From: Cyathus striatus
Taxonomy: Eukaryota; Basidiomycota; Agaricomycetes; Agaricales; Nidulariaceae
Assembly (NCBI GenBank): GCA_025738555.1
Contig: JAOVFP010000015.1
Location: 1,426,001-1,490,000 of the forward strand
DNA: 64,000 bases
Reading direction: 5' to 3'
In this document: one piece after another, positions 11,604 to 25,100 of the stretch
Numbering within the stretch: position 1 is the stretch's first letter
How the letters are laid out: each line of letters opens with the position of its first letter
Notes under the pieces: generated by a model
Told to the model about the DNA's origin: nothing
Databases searched by the model: none
Seen by the model: only the letters and a program-made list of their open reading frames with translations
Program-made: the position numbers and the translations under genes

Positions 11604-13110
11604 GTTGCGGCAGGGGTACAAAGGTCCTACGGTCCAACTTTGAACGGTTCATTTATATACAGTTGACTGCATTTTTTCCACATTACAGCACCTAAAAATA
11701 CACATCTTCCAAGACGTCTCATGGTATTGTGCAACAATTCATCAAGTCGGATGCGTCCGCAAGTTCATTGCCTTCTGCCCTCAAAGCTGGCAGTCAGCAT
11801 TTCATTCTGTTCATCGTTACCGTTTTCAGTCTAGTTCCACCATATTCTTGAATCGTACCTACTAAACTTCCGTGGCATGGCACGAAAGTTAATTGTACAG
11901 CCCCAATCCAAAGTGTACCAGGTGTCCATGAAGATATCAATGTCAGCACAGCCATTCAGCCTGTGCAGCACTTGACAGCGCGATTAAGACGCTTCTGCTT
12001 CATACTCAACTTCTTATCCTATTCATGTAAACTCAACAGAGCACATATATTACCGGAGATCGATATATATTACTGGATAGATATATCTGTACCAGCCACG
12101 CCGTCTACAATCCTGGGCTACACATGTCCACACCCGAATGCAGACATGTCGTCGAACTACGCATTGAAAACACGAAACTAAGCGGCGGCACCCATGCATG
12201 AGTTCTCACAGCTATTCATGACTCGGTATCAATACAGTGTCGGTGGCTTTTTGAGCAACGTCGATTTGGGAATAATTGAACCGACATTTTCTCAGCGTTC
12301 AGAGTACTATCTGTCTCGCTGAACTTGTGGATGAGATAACGTCCCAGCTGCATGTGCGAGCTTTCCGCATTGAGTTAGTCAAGGCCTAAGGACGGATACA
12401 GATGGCTTTAGTTATATTGATGATCGAATGAAAACAACCAGGACCGGGAAGGACGTCGAATAAAGATAGTAACTGACGTGGGAGCGAATATGGTAGTTGA
12501 TATGGTATGGTTCTATCTTGTATTTTGTTATCGATGATCATAAAGTGATGCAGACAGTATGTAGGCGTGGTTGACTGAATCGAGATATATAGTTTTTTTG
12601 AGACATCCATCAAACCCGGGGATCTAAGGTGATAGGGAAAGTAGTTAGCGGGCTAAGACTAATAGCGGCAATAAAATCGAAGGAGCAACGTACAATACAT
12701 TTTATATTCCAAAATGATGTTCTGGCGTGAGGGAGATGAACATTGGAAGGGGTGTAATCGAGACCAAAGGTGCTGATCGACTATCAACCGCGACGTTATA
12801 GAGTATATAAGACGGTTTAGATGCAAAATGGAACAACATAAAACCTGTGGGGGGTGTACTTAACACTGTAAGCCAAAGTTGAGAGTTTCAGTAGTAATAA
12901 CGGGAAAACATAGCACTGGCTAAGGAAGTCTGAAGAAAAGTCACGGTTTGAGGAATTTGAAGAATGCTGCCTAATCGATTATGAGTCAATCTCAGGCTTA
13001 AGGCCAAGGTACGGAGTAATTGGCGGTGATACTACAGCCTTATTAACTCGAATTTTTACTCGGTTACTCGTAGATGGGTAGAAGTGTGTTGGGACGTTCA
13101 TGTTGAAACG
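11604..13110. other. Upstream region of NACHT B with block U
   Basis: Duplicate of 2218-3735: the TATA-like catttatatac sits just upstream of the NACHT B start and the same block U runs from about 12390 to 13060. No intact gene is seen. It provides the empty site for the transposon at 3736-5166. Confidence 0.6.
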
Positions 13111-13266
13111 AAACGACGTCTGAGAAAGCATGAGACGCGTCTGGGCCCTGGCCGCGCGTCTTGAACGTGACCTTGAAGGTTACGTAATTCAACGTTGAAC
13201 ACCACGTCTCCATCCTCATTCCACATTCCTGTTCTAAGTTTAACAACTGTTCTTCTAGTTTGCGCC

Positions 13267-14908
13267 ATGTCGACGTTTGGACACAGCAACTCCCTGTATC
13301 TGCATCCTCTACTACCCTCCACTAGCTCGCCACTTGCAATGGATGACATTACATCAGCTATGGCGCCGACAAGCTCCCTTCGTTCTTTGCCGCCGTGGTG
13401 CATGGCACTGCTGTGTTCTTGGCTCCGTCGAGGTATAACCAGTAGGAGTGGGAGTCCTGAAAGGATGCTTGTGCGGGGGTAAGTACTTAAGTTTTTGCTC
13501 TTCGTTCTATGAGTTGCAGGTGCTGATGCATGGGGTCTTTTAGAAGAGAAAGGAGGGCCGTTCGATCTCGGGGGAACAACCTCTACATTTCGGGGCTGAG
13601 CCAAAAGATTGATACATGCGAGCTCGAGGCTACGTTCGCAGAGATTGGCAGGGTGAGTGTTCATTCATTCTTTTTAACTTCGTATATGCGGGCCTCTGGC
13701 CTGCTTATTCGAGTACCAGCGCGTACATCCTTTGTTCTTTCGCCCTTTCTTCTCACCCCTTCCTCTCATTTCTCTCTTTCTAATCGTCTCCTCTTACCCT
13801 TTCCTCCCTTCTTATCATCTCCTCTTACATTCTTGTCTCATGCTCGCACCCTCCCTACCATTTCTCCTTGTATCTCGCCCTTCCTTTTCTCCCGGCTCCT
13901 CCCTTCTTACCCTCTACTCTTACCTCCTCTTACCTTCTCCTCTCAGCCTACCTTTTCTCTTCCCCCTTCGCTTTCATGCCTTCCTGTCTTACCTTCCCCT
14001 CTCGATCTTTCCTGTCACCTTCTTCCCTCGTAACCTCATACTCACGCCTCCTACAGCTCAAAAGGCCTCAGTCATGTGCGACCCCCACACCATTGATACG
14101 CGCGAGCTCGAGGATACGTTTGCAAAGATTGGTAGTGTGAGTGTCCATTCATTCCTTTTACTTTCGTATATGCAGGCTACAGCGTCCTCTGGTTATACTC
14201 ACACCTCTTACAGGTCAAAAAGGCTTCAGTCATGTACGTTCCCCACACCTTCGAGTCTCACGCCTTCGGGTTCTTGATGATGAAGACGTCCGAGGAGGCC
14301 GTCGCTGCCGTTACCGCCCTCAACACTCAACACTACTGAGATTATGGGGAAGGTCGTTAGTGTTGAAAAGGTCATTCTCTTTCTTCCTCGCTTACGCTAG
14401 CGCTTGTTGACATGTTCTCCCGTCTTCTCGTACCCCTATTTTCGATTTGTCGATCATCGATACGCTGGTAACTCGCGATGTTCACAAACTTGACGTGTTG
14501 GCTGCGCCTGCTTTTTCTCTGCTGTCGAATCTTCTGACTGCTCGCCAACGCGCACCGACCTTTGATGTCCCAACCACGCAGAGCTCGCCGCTGACGCGCA
14601 TGAACGGCCTCACCTTGCCAATACCACGGCCCTCCCAAGCGGGGTGACCGTAAGCCACCTCGCATTCAGATAGCATACCGCCTTCCCCCCTTCCCATAAC
14701 GCGAAATAGCCGAATTATCATACGTCCCGCTACTCACGGGATTACGATACTAGGGTGTGATCGCAACTGCGACTACGACAGGTACCGTGACGATTATAAA
14801 GATCGGGATAGGGATGGTGGACGTGGGTATGGTGGTGGAGGTGGAGGCGGTGGTGGAAGGGATTACGAGAGGGATGATGGGAGGAGAGATTGTGATAGGC
14901 GGTATTAG
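13267..14908 (+). pseudogene. Tra2/SR-like RNA-binding protein remnant, copy R2 (best preserved 3' end)
   Basis: First exon from ATG 13267 (MSTFGHSNSLYLHPLLPS) runs into an RS-like segment (TSRSGSPERMLVRG then GTAAGT at about 13480). The next exon at 13543-13650 encodes GNNLYISGLSQKIDTC...ATFAEIGR, a good RNP2 half of an RRM. Then come a hybrid VxKASVMCDPHT...AKIGS exon (about 14058-14135), an RNP1-half exon (14215-14360, FGFLMMKTSEEAVAAVTALN) with a small internal duplication giving a frame shift, and a Gly-rich, Arg/Asp-rich tail (14768-14908, DYDRYRDDYKDRDRDGGRG then nine Gly) ending at TAG. This layout (RS, RRM, Gly/RD tail) is that of Tra2-type splicing factors. Stops between the parts argue that it is dead. 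Confidence 0.65.
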
Positions 14909-15387
14909 TTGGTGGAGTTAATGCCTTTTTGGTTGATGTATGGTGAAAGGCTAGACGGAATGATACGAACGAACAAAAATGGTTCTTTTTTGGGGGATGG
15001 AATGTGTCAGAGTATGGGTAATGATTATTTCGTAGGCCGTGTTTGTCTACATACGTTTTTTACTTACCTCTTCTGTGTTGTGTCTTTTGTGTGTCGTTTG
15101 GGTTATGGTTGTAGTTTTATGTATATTTTATTTGTTTTAGACTTTTTCGGCATTGAGGCCAAATTGAGGCGATCCTGTGTAGTCGTGCATTCATGTGTTT
15201 GCGACTCGTGCTGATGCTGCTAACTTACTGCAACTTTCCTTCATTTTCCACTTCCTCGGTTCTTACTTACACTGGTGTCCATGTATAAAAATCGAACTGC
15301 CATGGATGGGAACAATATATAAATATATTTGAACCTTTTCGTTAGTTCACGGATCCCGCCAAATACTAGTGGTAGTAGAAATGCAAG
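14909..15387. other. 3' flank of Tra2-like copy R2
   Basis: No gene is recognised. Pieces of the sequence (gggtaatgattatttcgtagg near 15018, and the stretch around 15225-15300) recur at 56990-57270 behind Tra2-like copy R7, so this is shared 3' flank of the duplicated family. It ends where the CACTA-like element starts. Confidence 0.5.
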
Positions 15388-16345
15388 CACTGGGTGCACA
15401 GCAACATAATATGTGAGAAAATATTCAAATATTATAATAAAAAGAAGTGCACCCTTGATTACATGTTTTTTCATCAATAATTAAAAAAGTATAAATGAAA
15501 TGTACCAAAATAATAGCTCATAAATTACATAAACATTATTGTAAATAGTATTGTGTGATAAATGTCACACTACTTTTTAGATAACAACAGCAATAAATAT
15601 GTTATATAGTATGAAATATAACTACCATAATAGACTACAATAATATTAAGAGATTATGGTGAAAATTATGTATTGCATTATAGTGAAATTATGATAAGAA
15701 GAATGGTACATAATCATTCAAATAGTATTGTAAATAGAAGTGTGTTACAGGTTGTCACCATACTTCTAAAATAATAAAGCAGAAAATATGGTGAAGAGTA
15801 TAGAATAACAATTTCATATTACATTGACAAAATATGTAATGATAGCTGAGAAAAGTATGGAATAGGTATACAAATGGAATGTTGAAAAGAATTATAAATT
15901 TTAACAATATAATTTATTACAAATTATACAAATAATATAATTGAAATATGACATTCAAATAATATTGAGTGACAAGCTGTCACTATACTGTTTGAAAAAA
16001 ATTTACACATAATATGGAGAAAGGAATAGATATGGACATATTATAGCATAGAGTATTAATAGTTAAAAGATTATCTTGAAATTATAGAGATATGTATATG
16101 AACAATACTTCCATTATAATATCTGCATACTATCATATGAAGAATTAAACAACTATTGTGAAAGAATATTCAATAACTATCTAATTATTAATGTAACAAA
16201 TCCAAATATTATGCAAATTATAACTATATCAAATAATATTAAATAAATATCAAATATGGTACAATAAACTAAAAACAATAATATATTAATAAAGAACAGA
16301 TTGATATGGCAAATGGCAAATTGGGAAGTGGAGTGATTTGCCACA
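15388..16345 (+). repeat. Left inverted arm of the foldback element
   Basis: Roughly 960 bp, very AT-rich, mirrored by 20350-21242. Agreement holds from the CACTG tip inwards to the gatatggcaaatggcaaattggg junction. Small gaps and substitutions between arms are more frequent toward the inside. Confidence 0.85.
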
Positions 16346-19300
16346 TTTGGCTTAATTTGGCTCTAACTCCCACATTTCCCATATTTAACCAATTTCACAT
16401 TTGGCTCAATTTACCACTACCAAACTGAATGAAATTATGCCAAATGCAAAAGTGTAATGTAGCAAATGTGGCTCAATTTGGCTCAATCTGTTACTTTTGC
16501 ATTTGCCACATTTGCTGTATCTGCCTGCCACTTTCATATTTGGCTCAATTTAGCACTAGTTCAAACACCTTGCCAATCTCACACCTGGCTGAATTTGGCT
16601 GAATCTAGCCCAATCTGCCATGCTTGCTGCAAATTAAATATGAAAGAGTTGAACTAGCAAATGTGGCAAATGCAAAGAGTAACAAAGTTCAGAGTTATTT
16701 GCCACATTTGCATTTGGCATAATTTGATTCAGTGTGGCAGTAACAAATTGAGCCAAATTCAACCAAATGTGAAATTGGCAAAATATGGGAAATATGGGAG
16801 TTAGAGCCAAATTGAGCTGAATGCAAAGTGGCAAAAGTGGCAATTGAGCCAAATTGAGCCAAATAAAGCCAAATCAAATGATTTCACTTCCCAATTTGCC
16901 ATAGGCCATATAAATCTGTTTTCTATTGATATACTATTTTTTAGTTTATTCTACTATATTTCTTGTTTATTTGATGTAATTTTAATATAGTATTATTTGC
17001 ATATGGTTAAATTAGGCTCAATCTACCACATGTGCTGCTTTTGCCACCTTTTCATTTGGCATAATTTGGTTCAGTTTGGCACTGACAAATTGAGTCAAAT
17101 TCAGTTAAATGCAAAGGTGGCAAAGGTGGCAAATGTAGCAGATTGAGCTAAATTTAGCCAATGTGAAAGTGGCAAATGTGACAAATAACTCTAAGTATAG
17201 CATGCAAATGTGTCAAATGTAGATCATTTGGCTCTATTTGGTTCAATTTGTTACAATTGCTAATTTCAAATTTAGCTCAGTTTGGCTCAATCTGCCACAT
17301 TTGCTGCTTTTGTCACTTTGCATTTGGCTCAATTCAGCTCATATTGGCAGTGTCAAATTGAACCAAATGCAAAAGTGACAAAAGTGGCAGATTGAGCCAA
17401 ATTGAGCCAAATGTGAAATTGGAAAAATGTGACAAATGTGGGAATTAGAGCCAAATTGAGCCAAATGTAAAAGTGGCAAAAGCAGCAGATGTGGCAGATT
17501 GAGTCAAATTGAGTCAAATACAAAACTGGTAAAATCTAGGAAAAGTGAGAACCAGAATCAAATCAATCTAAATCAAGTTAAATAAAAATGTGGCAAATGT
17601 GGCAGATTGAGCTAAATTGAGCTAAAAGTGAAATTGGCAAATGTGGAAAATGTGGCAGATTAAGCCAAATTGAATCAAATGTGAAAGAACATCAAACATA
17701 TTCACTGCTTTTGCCAGTTTTGCATTTGGTTCAATTTGACTCAATCTGTCACATTTACTACATTCACCACTTTTTTATTTGGCTCAATTTGCCACATTCA
17801 CCTCCCTCCATATTCATATATGCCATGTTTGGTGTTCTCTCCCATTTGGCTCAATTTGGCTCGATCTGCCACATTTGCATTTGGTTCAATTTTGCACAAT
17901 CTGCTGATGCTCCAAACAAAGCAGTAAATGTGGCAGACTGAGCCAAATTGAGCCAAATTAAGTCAAATGTAAAAGTGGCAAAGTGGTGAATGTGGCAGAT
18001 TGAGCCAAATTGAGCCAAATTTGAAATTGAAAATGTGGCAAATAGAGTCTCAATCTGCCAATGCCAAACTGAACCAAATTGAGCCAAATGTGAAATTGGT
18101 AAATGCCACAAATGTAGAAGATTGAGCCAAATTGAGCCAAATGTGGAGGGTGTTGAATGTGGCAGATTGAGTCAAATTGAGCCAAATGCAAAACTGGCAA
18201 AAGGAGTAAATGTGTTTGATGTTCTTTCACATTTGATTCAATTTAGCTTAATCTGCCACATTTTCCACATTTGTGTTGAGCTGGCAAAAGTGGCAAACCA
18301 CTCCAAATATAGCATGCAAATCTGACAGAACTCAAGTGGAAATCCTGCCAGACATGGTTCAATTTGGCTCAATTTGCCTCATTTACCACTCTCTACATTT
18401 TCATATGCCATGTATGGTGTTCTCTCATATTTGGCTCAATTTGGTTCAGTTTGGCAGTGGTAGATTGAGCCAAATTCAGTCCAATATAAAATTGGTAAAA
18501 TGTACAGATTGAGCCAAGTTGAGGCAAATAGCTAATTTGGAAGTGAAGTCATCTGCTACATTTGGCTCTATTTGGTTCAATTTGATTCAGTTTGACAGTG
18601 GAAAATTGAGCCAAATGCAAAAGTGGAAGATTGAACCAGCTGCCAAATTGAGCCAAATACAAAATTGGCAAAATGTGACAAATGTTTATAGTAAGTATCT
18701 TGCATGGATCAGACAGTTATCTTATTGTAGTGCATATTCAAAATTTGGTTAAAAATTGGACACTTAATATATTTAGTAACTATTCTAAATGTTACATACA
18801 TTGGGTTGCACCATATTTACAATGATTCAATTCACCCTTGTTTGAGGTGTAAGTCAAGTTGAGCCAAATGCAAATGTGGCAAAAGTAGTGAATGTGGTAG
18901 ATTGAGCCAATTGAGCTAGTGGTGTTGAGGTTTAGCTCAGTTTGGTTCAGGGTCTATTTTTTTTGAACTCTGAACCAAACTTCAGATTTGGTTTGGGTTC
19001 ATAGAGGTCTAGTTCTGACTTCACATGAATTCAAACTATGAACTGAACATTTGCAATTTTAAAAGTGCTTTTTGATCAAGTTTTTGTGTGTACATGCCAG
19101 ACATACTTAGAATAAAGATATATATTCCACATTGAGCATTACATTAAGAATTCTCCTTGGAAGAGAGTCTTTCTGTCATGTATATGCCTATTCTAATTTC
19201 TTTCTGCAAAATTGATTGTAAATTTGTAAGTCTTATGTACTGTGTAAATTTAGAGGCTCAATTGGACTCAATCTACCACATTCACCACTTTTGCCACTTT

Positions 19301-20349
19301 TTGCATTTGGCTCAATTTGGCTCTATCTACCACTTTCTGCTACTGCCACTTTCACATTTAGCTCTATTGAGTTCAATCTGCTACATTTGCTGCTTCTGTC
19401 ATTTTCACATTTGTCTCAATTTAAATTAATCTGTTACATTTGCCACATTTGCCACCTTCACACATTTAGCTCAATTTGGATCAATTTGGATCAATTTTCC
19501 ACATTCACAGCTCACCACAGTTGACTAAAGCCAAATTGAGCTCATTTGCATATTGCACATTTCATTCAATTTGGCTCAATTTGCCATATTCACTACTTTT
19601 GTTTCTTTGCATTTCCTACATTTGTCATATTTGGCTCAATTTGGCTCAATCTGCCACATATGCAGTTCACATCTGCTAAAGCCAAATTGAGCCAAATGTG
19701 AAAGTTGCAAATGTGGCAAATGTGGCAATTGAGAATGTGGTAAACATCTCCAGTTTGGTGAAGTTGTTATGATTTTCTTTACTTTCTTTTATTTACATCT
19801 GATTTCTTTACAATTCTTTGACTTGTTTGGTATCATCTTTGATACCAAACACAAGACTTCTTACTTACACGATTGTCATTCTCTTCTGACTCATCTTGAG
19901 TCATTTTACCTTACTTAGTCTACCTTTCTTTCTTCTTACTGCACCACAGTAATGCACAGTTAATGTGCAGCATCTTGACATATTTAGTTACATTCTTACT
20001 TATTATTAGTATGAACTTGTTTGTATTTAAACAGTAGTAACTTGGGCTGTAGAGCTCAAGCTTCAGCTTAAATCAAACCAGCTTTACTTTGATTTATTCA
20101 CTTGCTCGTACTTAAGTCTAATCAACTTAAGAGCTCATGAATAGAGACTCAAACTTGATAACTGATTTACTTGTTCTTTGAATTCATAAATCACATAACT
20201 ATCAGACTTGTACAATAAATGTCCCAACCAGAACTTTATCATAATAGAAGTTGGCAAATGTGGAAATCCAGATGTGGCAATGAGTAGTATATGTGGTAAT
20301 TAGAGCCAAATAGAACCAAATAGAACCAAATAGAGTGAAATGTGGCAAA
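16346..20349. repeat. Satellite-like core of CAAATTGAGC / GCTCAATTTG motifs
   Basis: Dozens of degenerate copies of TTTGGCTCAATTTGGCTC and TGCCACATTTG, in both orientations, fill most of this interval. At 16868-16960 a fragment of the arm sequence recurs in inverse orientation, so the core is itself nested. The stretches 18700-18850, 18940-19250 and 19740-20250 are mostly free of the motif and hold no recognisable gene. ORFs here only translate the repeat (WLNLAQSATF-type peptides) and are not genes. Confidence 0.85.
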
Positions 20350-21242
20350 TGATGCCACTTCCCAAATTGCCATTTGCCATATAAATCAATAATATTTTTT
20401 AAAAAAAAATTTATTCTTTCATATTTTATATGAATTTTATATATAAATAATTATCTAATTATTGAATATTCTTCACAATAGCAATTTAATTTTTCATATG
20501 TTGGTAGACATTATGATAGGAGCATTATTTATATACATATTTCTATAATTTCAAGATAATCCCTTCATTATTCATACTCTATGTTATGAAATGTCTATAT
20601 TTATATCTTTCATCATATTATGTGTAAATTTTTTTCAAACAGTATAGTGACAGCTTGTCACTCAATATTATTTGAATGTCATATTTCAATTATATTATTT
20701 GTATAATTTGTAATAAATTATATTGTTAAAATTTATAATTCTTTTCAACATTCCATTTGTATACCTATTCCATACTTTTCTCAGCTATCATTACATATTT
20801 TGTCAATGTAATATGAAATTGTTATTCTATACTCTTCACCATATTTTCTGCTTTATTATTTTAGAAGTATGGTGACAACCTGTAACACACTTCTATTTAC
20901 AATACTATTTGAATGATTATGTACCATTCTTCTTATCATAATTTCACTATAATGCAATACATAATTTTCACCATAATCTCTTAATATTATTGTAGTCTAT
21001 TATGGTAGTTATATTTCATACTATATAACATATTTATTGCTGTTGTTATCTAAAAAGTAGTGTGACATTTATCACACAATACTATTTACAATAATGTTTA
21101 TGTAATTTATGAGCTATTATTTTGGTACATTTCATTTATACTTTTTTAATTATTGATGAAAAAACATGTAATCAAGGGTGCACTTCTTTTTATTATAATA
21201 TTTGAATATTTTCTCACATATTATGTTGCTGTGCACCCAGTG
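20350..21242 (-). repeat. Right inverted arm of the foldback element
   Basis: About 890 bp, the reverse complement of the left arm with small differences. It ends at gtgcacccagtg, followed by the AAG duplicate. Confidence 0.85.
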
Positions 21243-21519
21243 AAGGCAAAGACCTCCTTGCGCATAGCTTCACATCCTGATATACTTTCCTGTCATTAAA
21301 TCGAAGGTACTCTGGTGATCCGCATCTTCGAATAGATATACATGCCAAGACGTTGAGCTGTCGTGCCATTGGCTATGATAACAGACACTCGCTTTTCAGG
21401 GTATCGAAATCATAAGCCATAAAATTGCGCTATGCCATATAAGTATGCTACCAAAGTCTATAATATAGAAATAACACAATCGTAAACATCCATTCTGAAA
21501 TCGACGAAGAAGCAACAAA

Positions 21520-24200
21520 TTAAAACTGTATGTGTCGCCCAGGGCAAGTTTGGGTAGGGCACAAATATTTGACTGAAGGGCAAAAATATGCAAAGTAATC
21601 CGGATTGTCCTTCTCAGCTGCATCTTGTGCTTTTGTAAATGCCTTCTTCCATGCATCAATGATGGTTTGAGGAGGATCTGGTAATTTCTACAGTCTTTTG
21701 GTCAGAAATTACTCATGATACTGGCAAAGTGAATAATACCTTTAGCCAACCAAATAAATATTCTTCTACCTCATGTGTAAGAGATTTGTTGAGAGAATCT
21801 TTTTCATGGAATTCTTGAGCTGCAGTTTCCAGTGCCGCTAGAAGTGCAGGTGTTGCACTTTGGTTTTGATCAAGCAGGGTCCTGGCCCACAAGTGGAAGA
21901 AGTAGGTTTCCTGTAATGGATACTGGGGTTGCAGTAGTAAAAGACGAATTATGGTGATGTGTGCATCTGCAAAGTCATCTAATGTGCAGTGGAAATTTCC
22001 CGAAAACTGGGGATTTAAAAAAGATATCAAAAATTCCTTCCGATACAGGTAGCAAAGAGAATGGATATTGGACAGCATTTCACTAGATGATTTGAGATCG
22101 GGAATGATTCGCGCATTGAGAAGACTAGATTTAGTCAGGTAAGGGATGGGAATGATAACATGTATAGCAACCAAATGCTTTACGACGGCATCATTGTTAT
22201 ATGATTTTAAATGTTTGAGCCAAAGAGGAAAGATAATCGACGTGCGAATACGGTCTATGTGAATGTCCCGATGTATCTAAAGAAAGGAAGTATCAGAATC
22301 AATTACCTCTCCAATAAAAGTGGGACTACCTACCCCATGAGGTCCAAGCCATAATTTACTCACAGATTGTAGAACCTTCGCAGATGGCGAGCAATTATTC
22401 ATAAGGGCTTCAGTTAAATCTACTATGTCTTGCATAGAGTAATTATGCTTTCTAAGTCCAAGGATATTGTTAGCCTCTTGGAAATGCAAGGAATTTGAAT
22501 ATTTTGGGGTAGCTGAGAAGAACTTCTGTAAAGGCTGAAAAAAATCAGGAATTTCTACATATTTACTGCTTTTTTACATGTGTTCACATGAGCATAAAAA
22601 AGCATACAACCACCCAACTGAGAGACATTAGCACTGATATCTTCTGAAGGACATGTTTACATACCATGCTGTTCTGCTGTTTCATATCTGAGGTGAGCTA
22701 GAAAATTTACACAGGACTGAGCAACATCCGCATGAGTTGCTTCAAGGTCTACATAGAACTCTTTTGACCGTTCCTTCATGGTTAAGAAGTCCTGGAATGA
22801 CTTGTGATGAAACTGAAATGCGGAATAATCACTGTAAGACTCAGATCCTATTTTTAGATCAATGAGAGAGTGCAGATCATTTAATGCAAGAAATGCTTCT
22901 CCTGGTGGGAGGGATAATAACTGCTCCACAATGAGAAACAACCTATTTTGATTGTCATTTGCTGCTCTTATAATGGGATCTGATAATCCATCATTTTTGA
23001 AGTGTGAATTACTATTGCCAACTTCCATTATGGCAAGTATATATCCCAATACTTTAATAGTCCTTTCAGGTTCCTCCACTCGGGACAATATCTCATGGTA
23101 AAGGAGATCAAGGTCAGCAAGAGGGGAGCTATTTTTGCCATCTCGGATTCCAAGCACAATTTCAAGTTGTGCATTGGGATTGTGGTGGGGATTAGAAATA
23201 AACTTCATCACTGTGGCTGCATAAATAAACTGTCCTGAAGATCACTCAACAAGTTTCCATATGCTAGATGGGGATGGCCACGGTCGAGGGATGAATTTAA
23301 GAGCTGCTTTGAATCGACGATCATTTAAAATACAGGAAAATCCACTCTCAAGTACGGTTTGAATATCTTGTAAGGTCCCTTGAATGTTGGACAATGAGAT
23401 AAGTTGTGTCACAGAAGCAATTATTTTAGTATCCCATTCTTCTTGTAGATGAAGTTCTGGGCGACTAGTGATGAAAAATCCTAGTGGGAAGCCCTCGTGG
23501 TGTACAGCCTTAGCTAACAATTTCAGGACTGATTTTTGCATAGTTATGTCAATGCATTCATCTAGCCCATCAATAACTATTATCCCAGTGCGGAGTTGTT
23601 TACCAGATTCAACGATGCAGAGACAAGGCTCAAGAATGAGTTGTCGAAATTGACTCTCAATGGATGCATCATAAATGAGTCGTGGTTCCAGCTGTATCTC
23701 CGATGAAATGTACCCTGCAAGAACATCATTCTGCATCGCCAGTTGATATGCTATGGTAGTGAAGAGTTTGTTTACATTGTTTCGATCTTGTGATCCTCTC
23801 CAGAAAAAGAAGCTGGCTAGAACTCTCGCATAATCGGCCCCCTCACAAACAGATCGTGCGATAGATGACTTTCCAGCTCCCGCAGGCCCGTGCAAATATG
23901 TTATACCAGTTTCTTTGTCAGGTTCTTTAATCCACTGGTTAATATCGCTTAGAAGCTGTTTACGAGTGTCCGGATGACATTTAGGTGCATCGTTCTGTTC
24001 TCTTGAGTCATGAGTTGCACCCAGAGCAACATACTGAGAAAGATATTGCATTGCTAGCATAGTGAGTGAGTATTCCACAACAACTTTTAGCAGCAAGTGT
24101 TGATTATTTTACCATCTCTCCCGTTATTTATATGAATTTGATTATCCACGAATGTTGCTCTGTTTATGATAAAATTCGATGCATTAGGGAAATATGACAT
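21520..24200 (-). pseudogene. NACHT NTPase copy C, complete five-exon layout with nonsense codons
   Basis: Exons: 24200-24113 (MSYFPNASNFIINRATFVDN...), 24053-22665 (NACHT core), 22617-22334, 22276-21740 and 21687-21520, all joined by GT-AG introns. Exon 2 has GPAGAGKS, VIDGLDEC and ITSRPE. The GASFFFW stretch is shortened in frame to ASFFFW. TGA at 23242-23244 replaces the Arg codon CGA of paralogues (KLVE-stop-SSGQF), a CpG-type change. TAA at 22574-22576 in exon 3 is a second stop. Exon 5 is otherwise intact and ends with the conserved cysteine motif (YFCxxxxxxCPTQTCPG). Apart from the two stops it would be a full-length paralogue of D. It is more like F than A/B in its N-terminal half. 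Confidence 0.85.
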
Positions 24201-25100
24201 GTTGCAGTGGGGGGCAAAGATCCTGTTCTCCCATTCTGAACAGTTCATATATAAACAGCCGGCCGCATGCTGTGCATATTGCGGCACCTAAAAATACACA
24301 TCTTCCTAGAGAACTCGTGGACCTCGTATTATTCAACAATTCAAAAGGTCGGATGTGCCCGACAGTTATTAATAGAAGCACTCAATGTCGAAACATATTA
24401 CTAATCAAATGTCTTCATGATCATCAGCGCCCGCTGCCTCCACATATGCTTTTAGATATTTTACTATACTTATTATGTATTCTACAGACAATGTGCTACC
24501 GCTTTTTTAAGTAGTCTACTATGTACTGTAACTACTTGTCCATTTGCCTCATGCTTCCTCCCCTTGCGTGCTTTGAGGCCAAATGTAACGTCGTCGTCGT
24601 CGATGCGTCGTTTATTTCAATACTCAAAACCGGTCAGCGTTCTATTTCCTTATCTTTACTCTTGTTCTACCATATTCTTAGATCATACCTACTAAACGCT
24701 CGTGACTGCTTGTGACTGCTAGCCGAAATTTAACGCGTGGTAAGTTAATTGTACAGCCTCAATCCAAGGCACAACCTGTTCAGTCCGGTAAGTAGTATTT
24801 GAAAGCCCGGGGATGTCTTGTACATTTTCTTGTACGACGTAAAGATAAAGATAATTCTGCTTCATCTCAACTTCTTATCCTATTCAAATCCTATTCAAGT
24901 AAAGTTGAGTCAATAAGATATACCTTGCTGTCAGTGCTGGAGATAGACATCTCGCACTGGATAGGTATATCTCTAATGAACAACTCCGATGCAGCACGGA
25001 TGTGTTATTTTAAAGAAGATTGTAGTAGAGGACGAGTGGCAAGTTACTGGGGGTGCCGTTGACGTCTAACAAGGAGATAGGGTTTGTCCCAAAGGCTAAA
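24201..25100. other. Upstream region of NACHT C
   Basis: No intact gene. A TATA-like catatataaac sits at 24246-24257, about 50 bp upstream of the NACHT C start. The segment 24860-25090 resembles 61130-61330 upstream of NACHT F, including an aaagaagattgtagt stretch followed by a GTATGTTTTCTTCTT donor-like sequence. This may be a shared leader exon or a common upstream repeat. Confidence 0.45.

Larger units (their letters stand above)
15388..21242. mobile_element. CACTA-like giant foldback element
   Basis: A 5855 bp AT-rich element starting CACTGGGTGC and ending with its complement, flanked by AAG on both sides (15385-15387 and 21243-21245). CACTR ends with a 3 bp duplication are the signature of the CACTA/CMC superfamily. 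The two ends continue as inverted repeats of nearly 1 kb, far longer than ordinary terminal repeats. Between them is 4 kb of short degenerate repeats and no transposase, so it is a non-autonomous foldback. It lies between the Tra2-like copy R2 flank and the 3' flank of NACHT copy C. Confidence 0.75.

Noticed and set aside
16346..20349. Clustered short repeats resembling a CRISPR array or tandem genes with Leu/Ala/Phe-rich peptides
   Set aside because: Repeats are degenerate, irregularly spaced and in both orientations, within a eukaryotic transposon; the peptides are translations of the repeat.
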